64,000 nt of DNA, from assembly GCF_038024065.1 (NCBI RefSeq), contig NZ_CP150667.1, forward strand, positions 682,001 through 746,000, written 5' to 3'. Source of the DNA: Polaribacter sejongensis. GTDB lineage: Bacteria > Bacteroidota > Bacteroidia > Flavobacteriales > Flavobacteriaceae. A program made the translations under genes and the position numbers. The notes below the pieces were generated by a model. It was given only the letters and a program-made list of their open reading frames with translations. It was not told where the DNA came from and searched no databases. Numbering within the stretch: position 1 is the first letter of the stretch; the number at the start of each line of letters is the position of its first letter. Positions 8,040 through 18,282 of this stretch are shown in pieces.

Positions 8040-8125
8040 AGCCCTGATTGAACGGTTTGTTTGAGCTCTTTTTTATCCTTATAAAAGGATAAAAAAAGCG
8101 AGTAGTGAAAGCAGGAAATAGCTTC
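8040..8125 (+). ncRNA. Structured intergenic element with terminator hairpin
   Basis: A core hairpin TTTTTTATCCTT (8069-8080) / AAGGATAAAAAA (8085-8096) is flanked by AGCCCTGATTG on the left and GAAAGCAGGAAATAGCT on the right, which can pair in an outer stem (CCTG with CAGG, AGC with GCT). Sequences of this layout recur in flavobacterial intergenic regions as far as I remember; the Rfam Flavo-1 model is the first to test. It separates convergent genes and probably ends transcription both ways. Confidence 0.5.
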
Positions 8126-8133
8126 TAAAAAAA

Positions 8134-9993
8134 TTACACTTTTAAATAATTTGCTATTAATGTATTTTCTAAAGTTATTTTAGGAACTTTAAAATCGAAA
8201 TATTCGTGTAAAGGAATTTCAAATCCTTTGTGATTTAAGTAATTATTTAAAGCAGAATTTAATCCTTGGCTGTATAAATGATGCTCTGCTCCTGTTGGAT
8301 CTTCGTGATACAAATCATTTTCTGCAAAACCTTTAAATTCCGGACCAATAATATTAATTTCAAATTCATCAGGATTTTTACCAACCGGACTGTGGCTTGT
8401 ACACGCAAATTGATGCCAAAATGCAGATTGAATACAATTATGATAAAATAACTGACGCACAACTTCTAAAGAATCGATGGTTTCTTGCGCTGTTTCTGTA
8501 GGAAAACCAAACATTAAATACGCATGTACCATAATATTTTCATCAGAAAAAGCCTTGGTAACTCGTGCAACTTGACCGATATCTACACCTTTTTTCATCT
8601 TTGCCAACAATCTATCAGATGCAACTTCTAATCCGCCAGTTACGGCAATACAACCAGATTTAGAAAGTAAAGCACATAATTCTGGTGTAAACGTTTTTTC
8701 GAAACGAATATTTGTCCACCAAGTAATGTACACTTTTCGCTCCATTAACTTGTTTGCTAAAGCTCTTAGCATTTTTGGAGGCGCAGCTTCATCCACAAAA
8801 TGAAAACCTGTAATACCTGTTTCTGAAATTATTTTTTCAATTTTATTTACTAAATCTTCTGCGGTTGTGTTTTCGTAATTACCAATATAATCTAAAGTTA
8901 CATCACAAAAAGAACATTGCTTCCAATAACAACCATGAGAAATAGTGAGTTTGTTCCATTTTCCGTCAGACCACATTCTATGCATCGGATTCATTACATC
9001 TAAAAAAGACAAATACTTTTCTGTAGGCAAACCAATATAACTTGGCGCTGGTAAATTCTTATGATGGAAAATGGTATTTGGCAATTTATTTGCATAAATC
9101 ACTTTGTTATCTCTACAGATATAAGTTCTCTCTAAAGACTCCTCTCCTATTTTTCCGCCTAAAAATTCTGTAATTTTTAACAACGGACCTTCACCATCAT
9201 CTAAAGTGATAAAATCTACAAAATCAAAAATTCTTGGGTCTGATAATCTTCTTAATTCGGTGTTACAATAACCACCACCCATTCCTATTTTAATCTCTGG
9301 ATAATTTTGTTTTATAAACTGCGCACATCGCAAAGCAGAAAATAAATTACCAGGAAAAGGAACTGTAAAACAGATTAAATCATACGAATTTTGTTGTAAT
9401 TTCTCATCTAAAATATACAACATTTCGTCTTCTATCAACGTAGTTTCAAACTGTAAGCAGTCGTCTAACACATCAAAACTAGAAGCAGCTCTACCAATTT
9501 GTTCTGCATAGCGTGTAAAGGAGAAAAATTCATCTACATTCACATTGATGAAATCACCCAATTCTTCTACAAACAAGGTAGCAATATGTTTTGCTTTGTC
9601 TAATATTCCTAATTTCCCAAACTCAGTACTTAAATCTTTATCTAATTTTATTCGCCTATGTCCGTGTGGTAAATAATCTTTATGTACTATTTGATATGCA
9701 GCTGTAACTTCTTGCACTCGCAAATAATCCATTACAGAATCTACTTTATTAATGTATTCTTCCTTTTGTTTCCAAACCAAAGGCAATTCTTTATTGCCCA
9801 ACATTGCTGCTTGTTTAAAAATAGCGTCTATAAATTCTTTGGTAAACACAGCCGTAAACAACTCGATACTTAAATCCATTTGTGTTGTGGGTACGTCTTT
9901 AGAATCTAAAAATCCTTTGATGTATGCGGTTGCAGGATACGCCGTGTTTAATTGTGTAAAAGGCGGAGTAATTAAAAGTGTGTTTATAGACAT
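8134..9993 (-). CDS. B12-binding domain radical SAM protein
   Basis: A 619-residue enzyme. The start was set at MSINTLLITPPFTQLNTAYP, six codons inside the longest frame, because this is where the conserved fold begins. Residues to about 300 form a cobalamin-binding-type domain (IKIGMGGGYCNTELRRL, DFITLDDGEGPLL). The radical SAM part starts about 345 with the cluster motif C355-x4-C360-x2-C363 in ISHGCYWKQCSFCDV, one residue longer than the common Cx3Cx2C. Later motifs include VTGGLEVASDRLL and YLMFGFPTET. The reaction is unknown. Confidence 0.85.
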   Translation of the reverse strand: MSINTLLITPPFTQLNTAYPATAYIKGFLDSKDVPTTQMDLSIELFTAVFTKEFIDAIFKQAAMLGNKELPLVWKQKEEYINKVDSVMDYLRVQEVTAAYQIVHKDYLPHGHRRIKLDKDLSTEFGKLGILDKAKHIATLFVEELGDFINVNVDEFFSFTRYAEQIGRAASSFDVLDDCLQFETTLIEDEMLYILDEKLQQNSYDLICFTVPFPGNLFSALRCAQFIKQNYPEIKIGMGGGYCNTELRRLSDPRIFDFVDFITLDDGEGPLLKITEFLGGKIGEESLERTYICRDNKVIYANKLPNTIFHHKNLPAPSYIGLPTEKYLSFLDVMNPMHRMWSDGKWNKLTISHGCYWKQCSFCDVTLDYIGNYENTTAEDLVNKIEKIISETGITGFHFVDEAAPPKMLRALANKLMERKVYITWWTNIRFEKTFTPELCALLSKSGCIAVTGGLEVASDRLLAKMKKGVDIGQVARVTKAFSDENIMVHAYLMFGFPTETAQETIDSLEVVRQLFYHNCIQSAFWHQFACTSHSPVGKNPDEFEINIIGPEFKGFAENDLYHEDPTGAEHHLYSQGLNSALNNYLNHKGFEIPLHEYFDFKVPKITLENTLIANYLKV

Positions 9994-10364
9994 AAATAAA
10001 ATAAAGTGCAAAGATACTATCTGATTAGGGAACTGTGGTTAAAACTTTGGATGGTTTTTATGCATGACGCTGTGGAAATAGATTTTTGGTTGATAAGTTG
10101 TTATAACCTACTTTTTAACTTTAGATTATTATGAGTGAAAAATATTAAATTCGCTATATATCGTCGAATCCTATTTTAAACCTTAGCTGTAATTAAAAAT
10201 GCTAAAATGGAAAATACATTTTTGATAGTAAAGATTTTTCGGAAATTAAAGTTTTTTAAATTATTAAGATTTATTTTGAATTAAAATCACTTAACTCTGC
10301 AAATAAATTAATTCACTATATAGTGCCTAATAAGATTTTTAAAAGTTCAAACAAATAAAAAAAA
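9994..10364. other. Intergenic stretch without recognised feature
   Basis: About 370 bp between the divergent radical SAM and HNH genes. It is AT-rich with no open frame of note and no strong hairpin. It must contain the promoters of both neighbours, but no clear TAnnTTTG box with a spaced TTG was found. Confidence 0.4.
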
Positions 10365-11210
10365 GTGAAAAGATTCAACAACATAGAGTTAATTCAGCAT
10401 TTGGTAGATTCACCAAACTGGAACTTAATTGAGTGTTTTATGAATGAATTTCGATCAAAAGTTGATTCTACTTTTATCTGTAATACCGTTCAAATAAAAC
10501 ATAAAAAAGAATTTAAATATGAATTTCAGTTAAAGGATACAAAGGAGAAATCTAAAGATTTTTTTGGAACACATAAAAGACATGAATTTGCACTTTCTCT
10601 AGGGAAAAAGCATTTCACTTTTTACATTAGATTATGGTTTGATAAATTTGAAGAAAAAAAAGATTTTACATATCTAAAGGTTACACCTACTAATAGTAAA
10701 AACAAAGAAATAGAGAAGTCTAAAAAAGAAGGCTATATAAAAGAAGTTAAATCCCCAGAAGACATTAATGAATTAATTAACTTTATATTTTTTAAATGCT
10801 TAGGTAACTACATTGAAAAACCAATAAATAAGAAGATTGAAACTATTAAGAGTCAAGAAAAATATCGACAAGAACTCGAAAAAGAAATTGAGGAATCTAT
10901 AAAATTAACTAAAAACGAAAGGCTAAAAAAATCGGCTAATTACAATAAAATTCCAAAACAAATAATTATAAATAAAGTTGATTATCAAAGAAATCCATTT
11001 GTTATAATTGATGCTTTGAAAAGAGCAAAAGGAAAGTGTGAAAAATGTAATAAAGACGCTCCTTTTATCAGGGATAAAAACAATTCTCCATATCTTGAAG
11101 TTCATCATAAAATACCATTATCTGAAAAAGGAGAAGACACTTTAAAAAACGTAGCAGCTTTATGTCCAAATTGCCATAGACATGCGCACTACGGAAAGAG
11201 TACATATTAA
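10365..11210 (+). CDS. HNH endonuclease
   Basis: A 281-residue protein with a GTG start. The C-terminal HNH domain has a zinc knuckle C225/C228 and C267/C270 and the catalytic ββα part LEVHHKIPLSEKGEDTLKNV with H247, H248 and N262, then H271. The first 200 residues are lysine-rich and not recognised; they may bind DNA or RNA. The frame overlaps the start of the next gene by 29 bp. Stand-alone HNH proteins are found in mobile and defence settings, but nothing else here supports either. Confidence 0.8.
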   Translation: MKRFNNIELIQHLVDSPNWNLIECFMNEFRSKVDSTFICNTVQIKHKKEFKYEFQLKDTKEKSKDFFGTHKRHEFALSLGKKHFTFYIRLWFDKFEEKKDFTYLKVTPTNSKNKEIEKSKKEGYIKEVKSPEDINELINFIFFKCLGNYIEKPINKKIETIKSQEKYRQELEKEIEESIKLTKNERLKKSANYNKIPKQIIINKVDYQRNPFVIIDALKRAKGKCEKCNKDAPFIRDKNNSPYLEVHHKIPLSEKGEDTLKNVAALCPNCHRHAHYGKSTY

Positions 11211-11952
11211 AAACAAAAAGAGATTCAATTTGCCAGTAGAGATAAAAGAAACGAGAATAAAATGTTACAAATGCATGCGGTCTTCAAGTACTTGTATTTG
11301 CGAGCATATTAATACATTGCAAACTCAGACACGATTTGTTATTTTGATGCACCCAAAGGAATATAAAAAAGAAAAAAAAGGAACCGGCTATATGACGAAT
11401 CTTCAACTTGAAAATTCAGAAATAATAGTAGGTGTCGATTTTACTAATAATAAACGGATCAATGAAATATTAGCAAAAGAAAATAGTACGTTTTTCTTAT
11501 TATATCCGGGTAAAGAAAGCTTTAATTTATCGACAAGTAATAATACTGAAACGCAAACGGTTATAGGAACTAATGCACATATTTTTATTTTGGATGGCAC
11601 TTGGCCTTGCGCTCGTAAAATGCTAAAATTGAGCACCAACTTGCAAGCCCTAAAAAGAGTGAGTTTTGATAATCAGATTAAATCGAAATTTATTATTAAG
11701 CAACAGCCAGATCCTCTTTGTTTAAGCACCATAGAGTCGGTTTATACAGTTTTAAACTTATTAAAAGAAGCCGACTTAGAGCAATGTAATACCAAAAAAT
11801 TTTTGATTCCTTTTTATAAAATGATAGCATATCAACTAGAATATACGCTAGACCCAACTAGTAAAAACTATGGTGCTGCAGAAAATAGCGCAGAAATTTC
11901 CAAGAACCTGTATAAAAAAACTACAGAGCGAAGTATCATTTTTGAACAGTAA
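11182..11952 (+). CDS. DTW-domain tRNA-uridine aminocarboxypropyltransferase
   Basis: A 256-residue protein. The zinc-type cysteines CYKCMRSSSTCIC lie at residues 28-40 and the signature DGTWP at 138-142. Members transfer the aminocarboxypropyl group of SAM to uridine in tRNA, giving acp3U. The chosen ATG overlaps the HNH gene; a TTG start 16 codons further in would also keep all conserved residues, so the start is uncertain. The tail (residues 230-256) is less conserved. Confidence 0.85.
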   Translation: MRTTERVHIKNKKRFNLPVEIKETRIKCYKCMRSSSTCICEHINTLQTQTRFVILMHPKEYKKEKKGTGYMTNLQLENSEIIVGVDFTNNKRINEILAKENSTFFLLYPGKESFNLSTSNNTETQTVIGTNAHIFILDGTWPCARKMLKLSTNLQALKRVSFDNQIKSKFIIKQQPDPLCLSTIESVYTVLNLLKEADLEQCNTKKFLIPFYKMIAYQLEYTLDPTSKNYGAAENSAEISKNLYKKTTERSIIFEQ

Positions 11953-12137
11953 TAAATAGATTTACAGAAACTATGTAGTTTTCTAGGTGTTTGCTTTTAA
12001 TCAATTTTAGTAATGCTTAAAAATATTCTTTTAAAATTAATTAGAATTCTACTTTAAGTTTTAATATTAATTTCACATAAAACAGCCTAATAAATATTTA
12101 CATTTGAAATATCGCTAAAAACTAATTACAGAAAATA

Positions 12138-12788
12138 ATGAATAACCTAAGAGAACAAACGGACGCAAAAATAGCAGCAGGAAGAAAAAACAATCCTAAT
12201 TTTATGAAAGGAGTTGATGAAATTATAGCCAAGGCAAAAGCTTTTGAAGATGGAAAAAATGCGCTGAAAGTAGGAGAAAAAGCTCCTTTTTTTGAATTAC
12301 CTAACCCTGAAGGAAAATTAATTTCTTTAGGTTCTTTATTAGAAAATGGTCCTCTAGTAATTACATTTTATCGTGGTGATTGGTGTCCGTATTGCAATTT
12401 ACAACTAAGAGCTTTACAAGCAAAATTGAGCGAAATTAAATCTTTGGGAGCTACATTAGTTGCTATTAGTCCGCAAGTACCAGATGGTTCTTTGACAAAA
12501 AGTGAGATTAGTGAAATGGATTTTATTGTTCTGTCTGACCAAGATGCAAAAGTAGCATCAGAATATGGTGTTGCTTGGGAAGTACCAGAGTTTTTAGCAG
12601 AACACATGCGAGCTGATCGTGGTTTAGATTTAGAAAAAATAAACAATGGAAATGGTAGTGTGTTGCCAATACCAGCTACTTTTATATTAAAATCTGATGG
12701 TGTAGTGGCTTGGAACTATGTAAATGTAGATTATAGAACACGCTCTGAACCAGAAGAAATTATTAAGGCTTTGAAAAAGATGTCTTAA
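12138..12788 (+). CDS. Peroxiredoxin-like (AhpC/TSA) protein
   Basis: A 216-residue thioredoxin-fold protein. Residues 50-200 form the domain; the active site FYRGDWCPYCNLQLRAL holds C83 and C86. Unlike usual 2-Cys peroxiredoxins it has a CxxC motif and no downstream resolving cysteine. It has no signal peptide, so it is cytoplasmic. It probably reduces peroxides or disulfides. It is a single gene between noncoding stretches. Confidence 0.88.
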   Translation: MNNLREQTDAKIAAGRKNNPNFMKGVDEIIAKAKAFEDGKNALKVGEKAPFFELPNPEGKLISLGSLLENGPLVITFYRGDWCPYCNLQLRALQAKLSEIKSLGATLVAISPQVPDGSLTKSEISEMDFIVLSDQDAKVASEYGVAWEVPEFLAEHMRADRGLDLEKINNGNGSVLPIPATFILKSDGVVAWNYVNVDYRTRSEPEEIIKALKKMS

Positions 12789-12864
12789 ACAACAAATAAA
12801 ACTCTTTTTTTAAATCTGAATAAAAGCCGGTTTATTCTTGTGGCTTTTACTATTTAAATGAACA

Positions 12865-12927
12865 AAACTTGTATTAAGAACACTAATTTTAATTTCTAAG
12901 ATTAGTGGTCTCGATACAAGTTTTTTT
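12865..12927 (+). terminator. Two-tier hairpin with T run
   Basis: An outer stem AAACTTGTAT (12865-12874) / ATACAAGTTT (12914-12923) encloses an inner stem CACTAAT (12881-12887) / ATTAGTG (12901-12907), and a T run follows. It lies after the peroxiredoxin-like gene; a weaker hairpin TAAAAGCC/GGCTTTTA precedes it at 12821-12849. Confidence 0.6.
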
Positions 12928-13002
12928 ATCAAAATAATATTTGAATAATATTATGGAAGTTAACTTAAACTAAAAATATACAGTAGGTTAATCAACAGTT
13001 AT

Positions 13003-15444
13003 CTATAATAACTTTGCCATTCCTTCCTTAATAATTTCTGTATTTCTAACTTTATTCTCTGTGTTTTTGGTTTTTTGATCATTTATCATGGTTCTCATTA
13101 AATTGATTACCACTTTATCAAAATTAAAGGATTTATATTGATTTCCTTTCACTACCATATCTTCTACTAAATTCTGAATTGCCTCAGAATTATTGCTTTC
13201 AGAGATTTGTTTAAATGCTTTTTGATACAAACTTTTGGTAGTATCGTCTCCAGTTAAAAACATTCCAGATAACACACTCTTTGCTATAAAAGGAAGTTCT
13301 TTTTCGTCTTTTTCTTCAATATAAATTCGTGTTAGTGGCGTTGCCAATATCTTTTTAATTTCATCTGGTAACTCTTTAGATTTAGCAATTGCTGTAGGTT
13401 TATCTATATAATACATAGCAACCAAAGATTTCCCTATAACAGAATACGATTTACTTTCCAGTCCTTTTTCGAAGATTGTTTTTAACGCTGGGTCTGTTAA
13501 TTTACCCAAAGTTTCAATTGCTGTTGCCTGCACCAATGTTTTATCATCATTATTAGCCATTTGCATTATTTTACTAATGGCATCTTTTTTAGAAAACTTA
13601 TTAATTAAGTCGATTTTCTGTAAAGCAAGTATTCTAATTTTGTAAGAAGCATCACTCATTGCAGCTTCAACAGCATTAAAGGCATCTTTTTCTTCCTGTT
13701 TCTTAGCTACTTCTAACAAAGCTTCTCTTCTATGTTGATAGTTCTCTGCATTTTTTAACTGAAATATATAATCATTTAAAACCTTGTTTTCTGTTATTTC
13801 AGATAATAAAACCCCGTCAGCATTTATCTGAATTAACGTTGGCTGTTTTGTGTAAGGAAACGTAAAAGAAGCGTCATTTCCATTTACAAAAACGTTATGT
13901 CTTGTTTTTTTTCCATTTTCAAAAATATCAATGGCTAATGGGAATTTAAACTCATTTACATTTAACTGTAACAGGTTTACAGTTACTTTTTTCTGAATGG
14001 TGTTATAGTCGTAAGAAACCTCTATTCTTGGGTGTCCAGCACCAAAGTACCATTGGTTAAAAAACCAATTTAAGTCTTTACCAGTTATTTTCTCAAAAAC
14101 CAATCTTAATTGATGTACTTCTGCTGCTTTGTATTTATTTTCATTTAAAAAAGTTTTTAATCCTAAGAAAAAAGCTTCATCACCTAAATAATTTCTCAAC
14201 ATATGTAAAATAGCACCACCTTTATTATAGCTTACTAAATCGAACATATCTTCTTTGTCCACGTAATTAAAACGAACCAAATGTTTGTCAGTATTTTGTC
14301 CACTTAAATACGCCTGACTATCTTCAAATAAGTGCATGTCTGCATCTAATTTCCCATATTTATGTTCTCTCCATAAATACTCGCTATAATTAGCGAAAGA
14401 TTCATTTAAAGTTAAGTTAGACCAACTTTCTGTAGTTACTAAATTACCAAACCAGTGATGAAAAATTTCGTGTGCAATAGTATTTTCCTGTACGTTTTCA
14501 TCAATTAATTGACCTGGTGTTTGGTATGCTTGTTCTCCGTGAATTACAGCTGTTGTATTTTCCATGGCACCAGAAACGTAATCTCTTCCTACAATTTGAC
14601 TGTATTTATTCCAAGGATATTCTACGCCTAAAATATCAGAAAAGAAACCAATCATTTCTGGAGTTAGACCAAAAATATCTTTGGCATACGGAGCATATTC
14701 TTTTTCTACATAGTAATCTACAGGAATATTTTTATAAGAATCTTTAATAACCTCATACTCTCCTACTCCCATAAAAAATAAGTAAGGCGCATGCTTTTGA
14801 TCCATTTTCCAATAATCGGTTCTGTTTGTTCCGTTCTTAATTGAACTTTCTAATTTTCCGTTAGAAAGTGTCACAAACTTATCTGGAACGGTGATATAAA
14901 TTTCTTGTGTAGTTTTTTGATTCGGACTGTCTATAGTAGGAAACCAACAGCTACTTGCTTCCGTTTCACCTTGTGTCCAGATTTGAGTTGGCTTGTTTTT
15001 ATCTAAACCATCAGCATTTATAAAATACAATCCTTTTGCATCAGTTATTGCTGCGCTTCCTTTCTGTTGTACTTTTTCTGGGCGTGCAGTGTATTTTATA
15101 TAAAGCGTAAATTCTTCGTCTTTTTTATATTCTTTTGGTAAATCAATAACAATGCTACCGTCATCATAATTATAGTCTAAGTTCTTGTTATTTAAAGAAA
15201 CTTGATGAATTAGCATCGCTTTTGCATCTAATGTAATTTTATTAGTTGCATAAAAATGAGGTTTTGCAGTAACCCAAGCTTCCCCGTTTAATTGTTTTTC
15301 GCTAAAATTAAAATCTACTTTTAATTTTGTGTGCACCAAACTGTGAATTTTATCTCTTTCTGGTTTATAGGTTTTATAAGTTTGAGAAAAACTTATTGAA
15401 CTCATCAATATTAAAAGGAGAAATGAAACTTTTTTAATTATCAT
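13003..15444 (-). CDS. M1 family aminopeptidase
   Basis: An 813-residue secreted zinc peptidase. A signal peptide (KKVSFLLLILMSSISFS) is followed by the N-terminal beta domain. The exopeptidase motif GAMEN is at 292-296, and the zinc site is H325-E326-x-x-H329 with E348 nineteen residues on (HEIFHHW ... NESFANY). Residues 560-800 are helical HEAT-like repeats. It probably trims peptides in the periplasm. It is a single gene; the next gene, also on the minus strand, begins upstream of it at 15511 onward. Confidence 0.95.
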   Translation of the reverse strand: MIIKKVSFLLLILMSSISFSQTYKTYKPERDKIHSLVHTKLKVDFNFSEKQLNGEAWVTAKPHFYATNKITLDAKAMLIHQVSLNNKNLDYNYDDGSIVIDLPKEYKKDEEFTLYIKYTARPEKVQQKGSAAITDAKGLYFINADGLDKNKPTQIWTQGETEASSCWFPTIDSPNQKTTQEIYITVPDKFVTLSNGKLESSIKNGTNRTDYWKMDQKHAPYLFFMGVGEYEVIKDSYKNIPVDYYVEKEYAPYAKDIFGLTPEMIGFFSDILGVEYPWNKYSQIVGRDYVSGAMENTTAVIHGEQAYQTPGQLIDENVQENTIAHEIFHHWFGNLVTTESWSNLTLNESFANYSEYLWREHKYGKLDADMHLFEDSQAYLSGQNTDKHLVRFNYVDKEDMFDLVSYNKGGAILHMLRNYLGDEAFFLGLKTFLNENKYKAAEVHQLRLVFEKITGKDLNWFFNQWYFGAGHPRIEVSYDYNTIQKKVTVNLLQLNVNEFKFPLAIDIFENGKKTRHNVFVNGNDASFTFPYTKQPTLIQINADGVLLSEITENKVLNDYIFQLKNAENYQHRREALLEVAKKQEEKDAFNAVEAAMSDASYKIRILALQKIDLINKFSKKDAISKIMQMANNDDKTLVQATAIETLGKLTDPALKTIFEKGLESKSYSVIGKSLVAMYYIDKPTAIAKSKELPDEIKKILATPLTRIYIEEKDEKELPFIAKSVLSGMFLTGDDTTKSLYQKAFKQISESNNSEAIQNLVEDMVVKGNQYKSFNFDKVVINLMRTMINDQKTKNTENKVRNTEIIKEGMAKLL

Positions 15445-15510
15445 AAATAGTGTTATTATTAAAACAAAATTAGCAAATACGATACCATATAACGTTAATT
15501 ACCCGTTAAA

Positions 15511-18258
15511 CTAGTTCGGGTCATTAATAAAATCATAAACTTGAATATTAGAATTTATACTATAATTTTCATTCATGCCAAGACTAAAGTAGATTTTACC
15601 ATTTTTTATAAACATAGAATGACTCAATAGTTTTTGCAGCATTGGTGTTTTCTCTGTCCAAGAATTTGAGATTAAATTATACTCATACAATCTATGTTCT
15701 ATTCCCCCATCTGTATAACCACCACTAAAATATAAATTTCCTTTAAAATATTTTAGAGCAACATTATTGTAAGTTCCTGAAAAATTCCTTGGTCTTCCTA
15801 TATTATTCCAAGTATCATTCGTAATATCAAAATAATATCCACTTCCTTGCACTGGATTTATAAATATTTTATTGTCTCCAAAAGTAATATTCTCAAAAGA
15901 TATATTTAAATCTGATGGTTTATTTAAATCTTCAAATGTTTGATTTTTTAAATTATATTTTATAAAATTTATTTTATCATATTGTTTTGCATAAATAAAA
16001 TCACCAACTACAATACCTGTTTTTATACTTATGTTTTTTAGATTTATTAGATTCCATTCTTTAGTATTTGTGTTGTAAGTATGTAACTGGCTTCCAATTG
16101 CATATTTTGCGATTCCATTTTCCAAAGAAACAAATGTGCTTTCTCCAAAAAGAGGGGTATTAAAAGGAGGCGAATTTGTATCGAAAACTTCCCATTTATG
16201 TTTTATTAACGAAAACTTAAAAACACCATCATTATTACAATAATACCAATTTTCTTCATCAGAAAAAGTAATGTGTTTTTTATAATAACGAACATCATTC
16301 TCAAAAGCATCTTCAAAAATATCATAAGGTTCGATACCATTAAAAGTACCTAAATCAAATTTTTGGTCACCACTTGAAGCTGTAATTTTAAAACTTGGTT
16401 TTAATTTATTAAAATAAGGTAATCTAAACGTAACTTTTTCATCTTCCTCACTTATTTGAAAAACATAAAAATTATCTGCAGTTATTTCTAGTTTTTTAAG
16501 ATTTTTCCCTTGAATTTCATAAAGGTCTTTTCTGGTACCCATATTTTTATTTAAAGAAAAAACTTCTGTTTTTTTAATATTATATTCTATTTCATTAGAT
16601 TTTTGCCCAGCAGTAATTACGTAAAGTTTATGCTTTCCTGCAGTTGTATTTATATTTAAAGGAAATTCTATTTTACTATTATTTAGCGTATAAGTTGAAT
16701 TTGATTGAAAAGGCACTTCTTCATTATCTATATAAACTTTTGTAAAACTTCTATATGCAAAATTATTTCCTGTTAAAATAATATGATCATTATATAAAAA
16801 CTCTTCTTTATTTACCGAAGTTATTTCTGGTTTATGAATTTTAACCAATTTAGAATCTTCTCCAAACTGTGTTTTAATTTTAATCTCTAAACTACCAGGT
16901 GTTGTTAGATTATATCCCCAACTATAAAAATCAATGTCTAACCAACTATTTAGAGATAAACCTAAATTACCTGATACATCAACTTCACTTTTAACTCCAA
17001 ATGTTTTTGCTCTTCCTCCTATTTCTATATCATCATCTAAAAAACTTTCTGTTTTTATCACAAAATTAGTTTCGTTTAAATGATAAATCTCTTTATTGAA
17101 ACCTTTGATAACTGGAGGTTTTATTTGAACAGGTTCTTCAATCGTAAAGTCATTAAATTCTAATTTTACTTTTGGCTCTGTTTCGTTAAAATATCGGTCA
17201 ATAAAAATTTTAACTTCGTTTTTTTTATGACTTACTATACTTTGAAAACTATTTCCTACATATACTTTTAATTGAGAGTTCTTCTGTTTAAAATAATTTC
17301 CTTTGATGGTTAAAGTGTCTAGAAAACCAACTTTTTGTGGCAATAAGCTCTCTATAAATGGAGTTGTTGTTTGGAAATATTTTTCCTTTTCAATTACTTT
17401 ATCAATTACCTTTAATTTAAAATTTACTTTACCTATAGATAAATTTTTAGGGATTTTAACTGAAAAACTATCTATGGAATTACTATTTAAAACTTCTACT
17501 TTTATATTGTCTATCCAAACTTCAGAGATTGAGGAATGAATGTTTTTCCCATAAATGGTTAATTCATCTCCTATATATTTTTCTCCAGAACTTAAAGAAT
17601 CTAAAATAGGTTCATCTATCGTAAATTCATCTTTTATTTGCGTGGTTGTGTTACAGGTTTTAAGAGTTAAAGGAAGTGTTGATTCTTTTAAATAAGCAGG
17701 AATAGTACCTTTAATTAAAGTATCTGATTCAGAAATAATATCTAATTGAGAAAATTGACCAAGGTAAACACTATTCCTAAAATCTTCTACACAAAAGTTT
17801 TTACCAATAATTTGAATTGTATCATTTATAAACCCATTTTTAGGTAAAATTTCATTTACTGTTATAATAGAAGTAAATAAACTTTTGAAAGTGATAGTAT
17901 CTCCATAAATATATTTGTCTTGAAACTTAATAAATGGATAGGTTTTATAAATAGAATCTTTTAATAAACCTTGTGAAATAGCTGCTGTAAAATGAGATGC
18001 TTCTAAAACCCCAAAGTTAATTTTTCTTTTAGGAGTTGATTTTTTATACCAAAAAACACCATGTTCTTCTAAAAATTTATTTTTTGAGTCTGAAAATTCT
18101 AAATCAACTTGAGTTTTTATAAAATTTTCATTATTCTCTAAAATAGTATGTGAAATAATTTTTACATCTGGAATTACTTTTTCCTCAACACTTTCATTAG
18201 ATTCACAAGAAATAATAAGAAAAAAGAGACATATTAATAAACTAATCTTTAAATTCAT
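15511..18258 (-). CDS. TIG-domain and kelch-like lipoprotein
   Basis: A 915-residue lipoprotein. The start was set at MNLKISLLICLFFLIISC, eight codons inside the longest frame, giving a proper lipobox with Cys18. At least two IPT/TIG immunoglobulin-like domains can be read (VNEILPKNGFINDTIQIIGK, ITSVNKEEFLYNDHIILTG) in a longer row of similar domains to about 620. The last 280 residues form a kelch-like propeller (LYFSGGYTDGG, YEYNLISNSWTEKTP). It is probably an exported cell-surface binding protein. Partner unknown. Confidence 0.75.
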   Translation of the reverse strand: MNLKISLLICLFFLIISCESNESVEEKVIPDVKIISHTILENNENFIKTQVDLEFSDSKNKFLEEHGVFWYKKSTPKRKINFGVLEASHFTAAISQGLLKDSIYKTYPFIKFQDKYIYGDTITFKSLFTSIITVNEILPKNGFINDTIQIIGKNFCVEDFRNSVYLGQFSQLDIISESDTLIKGTIPAYLKESTLPLTLKTCNTTTQIKDEFTIDEPILDSLSSGEKYIGDELTIYGKNIHSSISEVWIDNIKVEVLNSNSIDSFSVKIPKNLSIGKVNFKLKVIDKVIEKEKYFQTTTPFIESLLPQKVGFLDTLTIKGNYFKQKNSQLKVYVGNSFQSIVSHKKNEVKIFIDRYFNETEPKVKLEFNDFTIEEPVQIKPPVIKGFNKEIYHLNETNFVIKTESFLDDDIEIGGRAKTFGVKSEVDVSGNLGLSLNSWLDIDFYSWGYNLTTPGSLEIKIKTQFGEDSKLVKIHKPEITSVNKEEFLYNDHIILTGNNFAYRSFTKVYIDNEEVPFQSNSTYTLNNSKIEFPLNINTTAGKHKLYVITAGQKSNEIEYNIKKTEVFSLNKNMGTRKDLYEIQGKNLKKLEITADNFYVFQISEEDEKVTFRLPYFNKLKPSFKITASSGDQKFDLGTFNGIEPYDIFEDAFENDVRYYKKHITFSDEENWYYCNNDGVFKFSLIKHKWEVFDTNSPPFNTPLFGESTFVSLENGIAKYAIGSQLHTYNTNTKEWNLINLKNISIKTGIVVGDFIYAKQYDKINFIKYNLKNQTFEDLNKPSDLNISFENITFGDNKIFINPVQGSGYYFDITNDTWNNIGRPRNFSGTYNNVALKYFKGNLYFSGGYTDGGIEHRLYEYNLISNSWTEKTPMLQKLLSHSMFIKNGKIYFSLGMNENYSINSNIQVYDFINDPN

Positions 18259-18282
18259 ATTTTTTAACAAATATAATAACAA

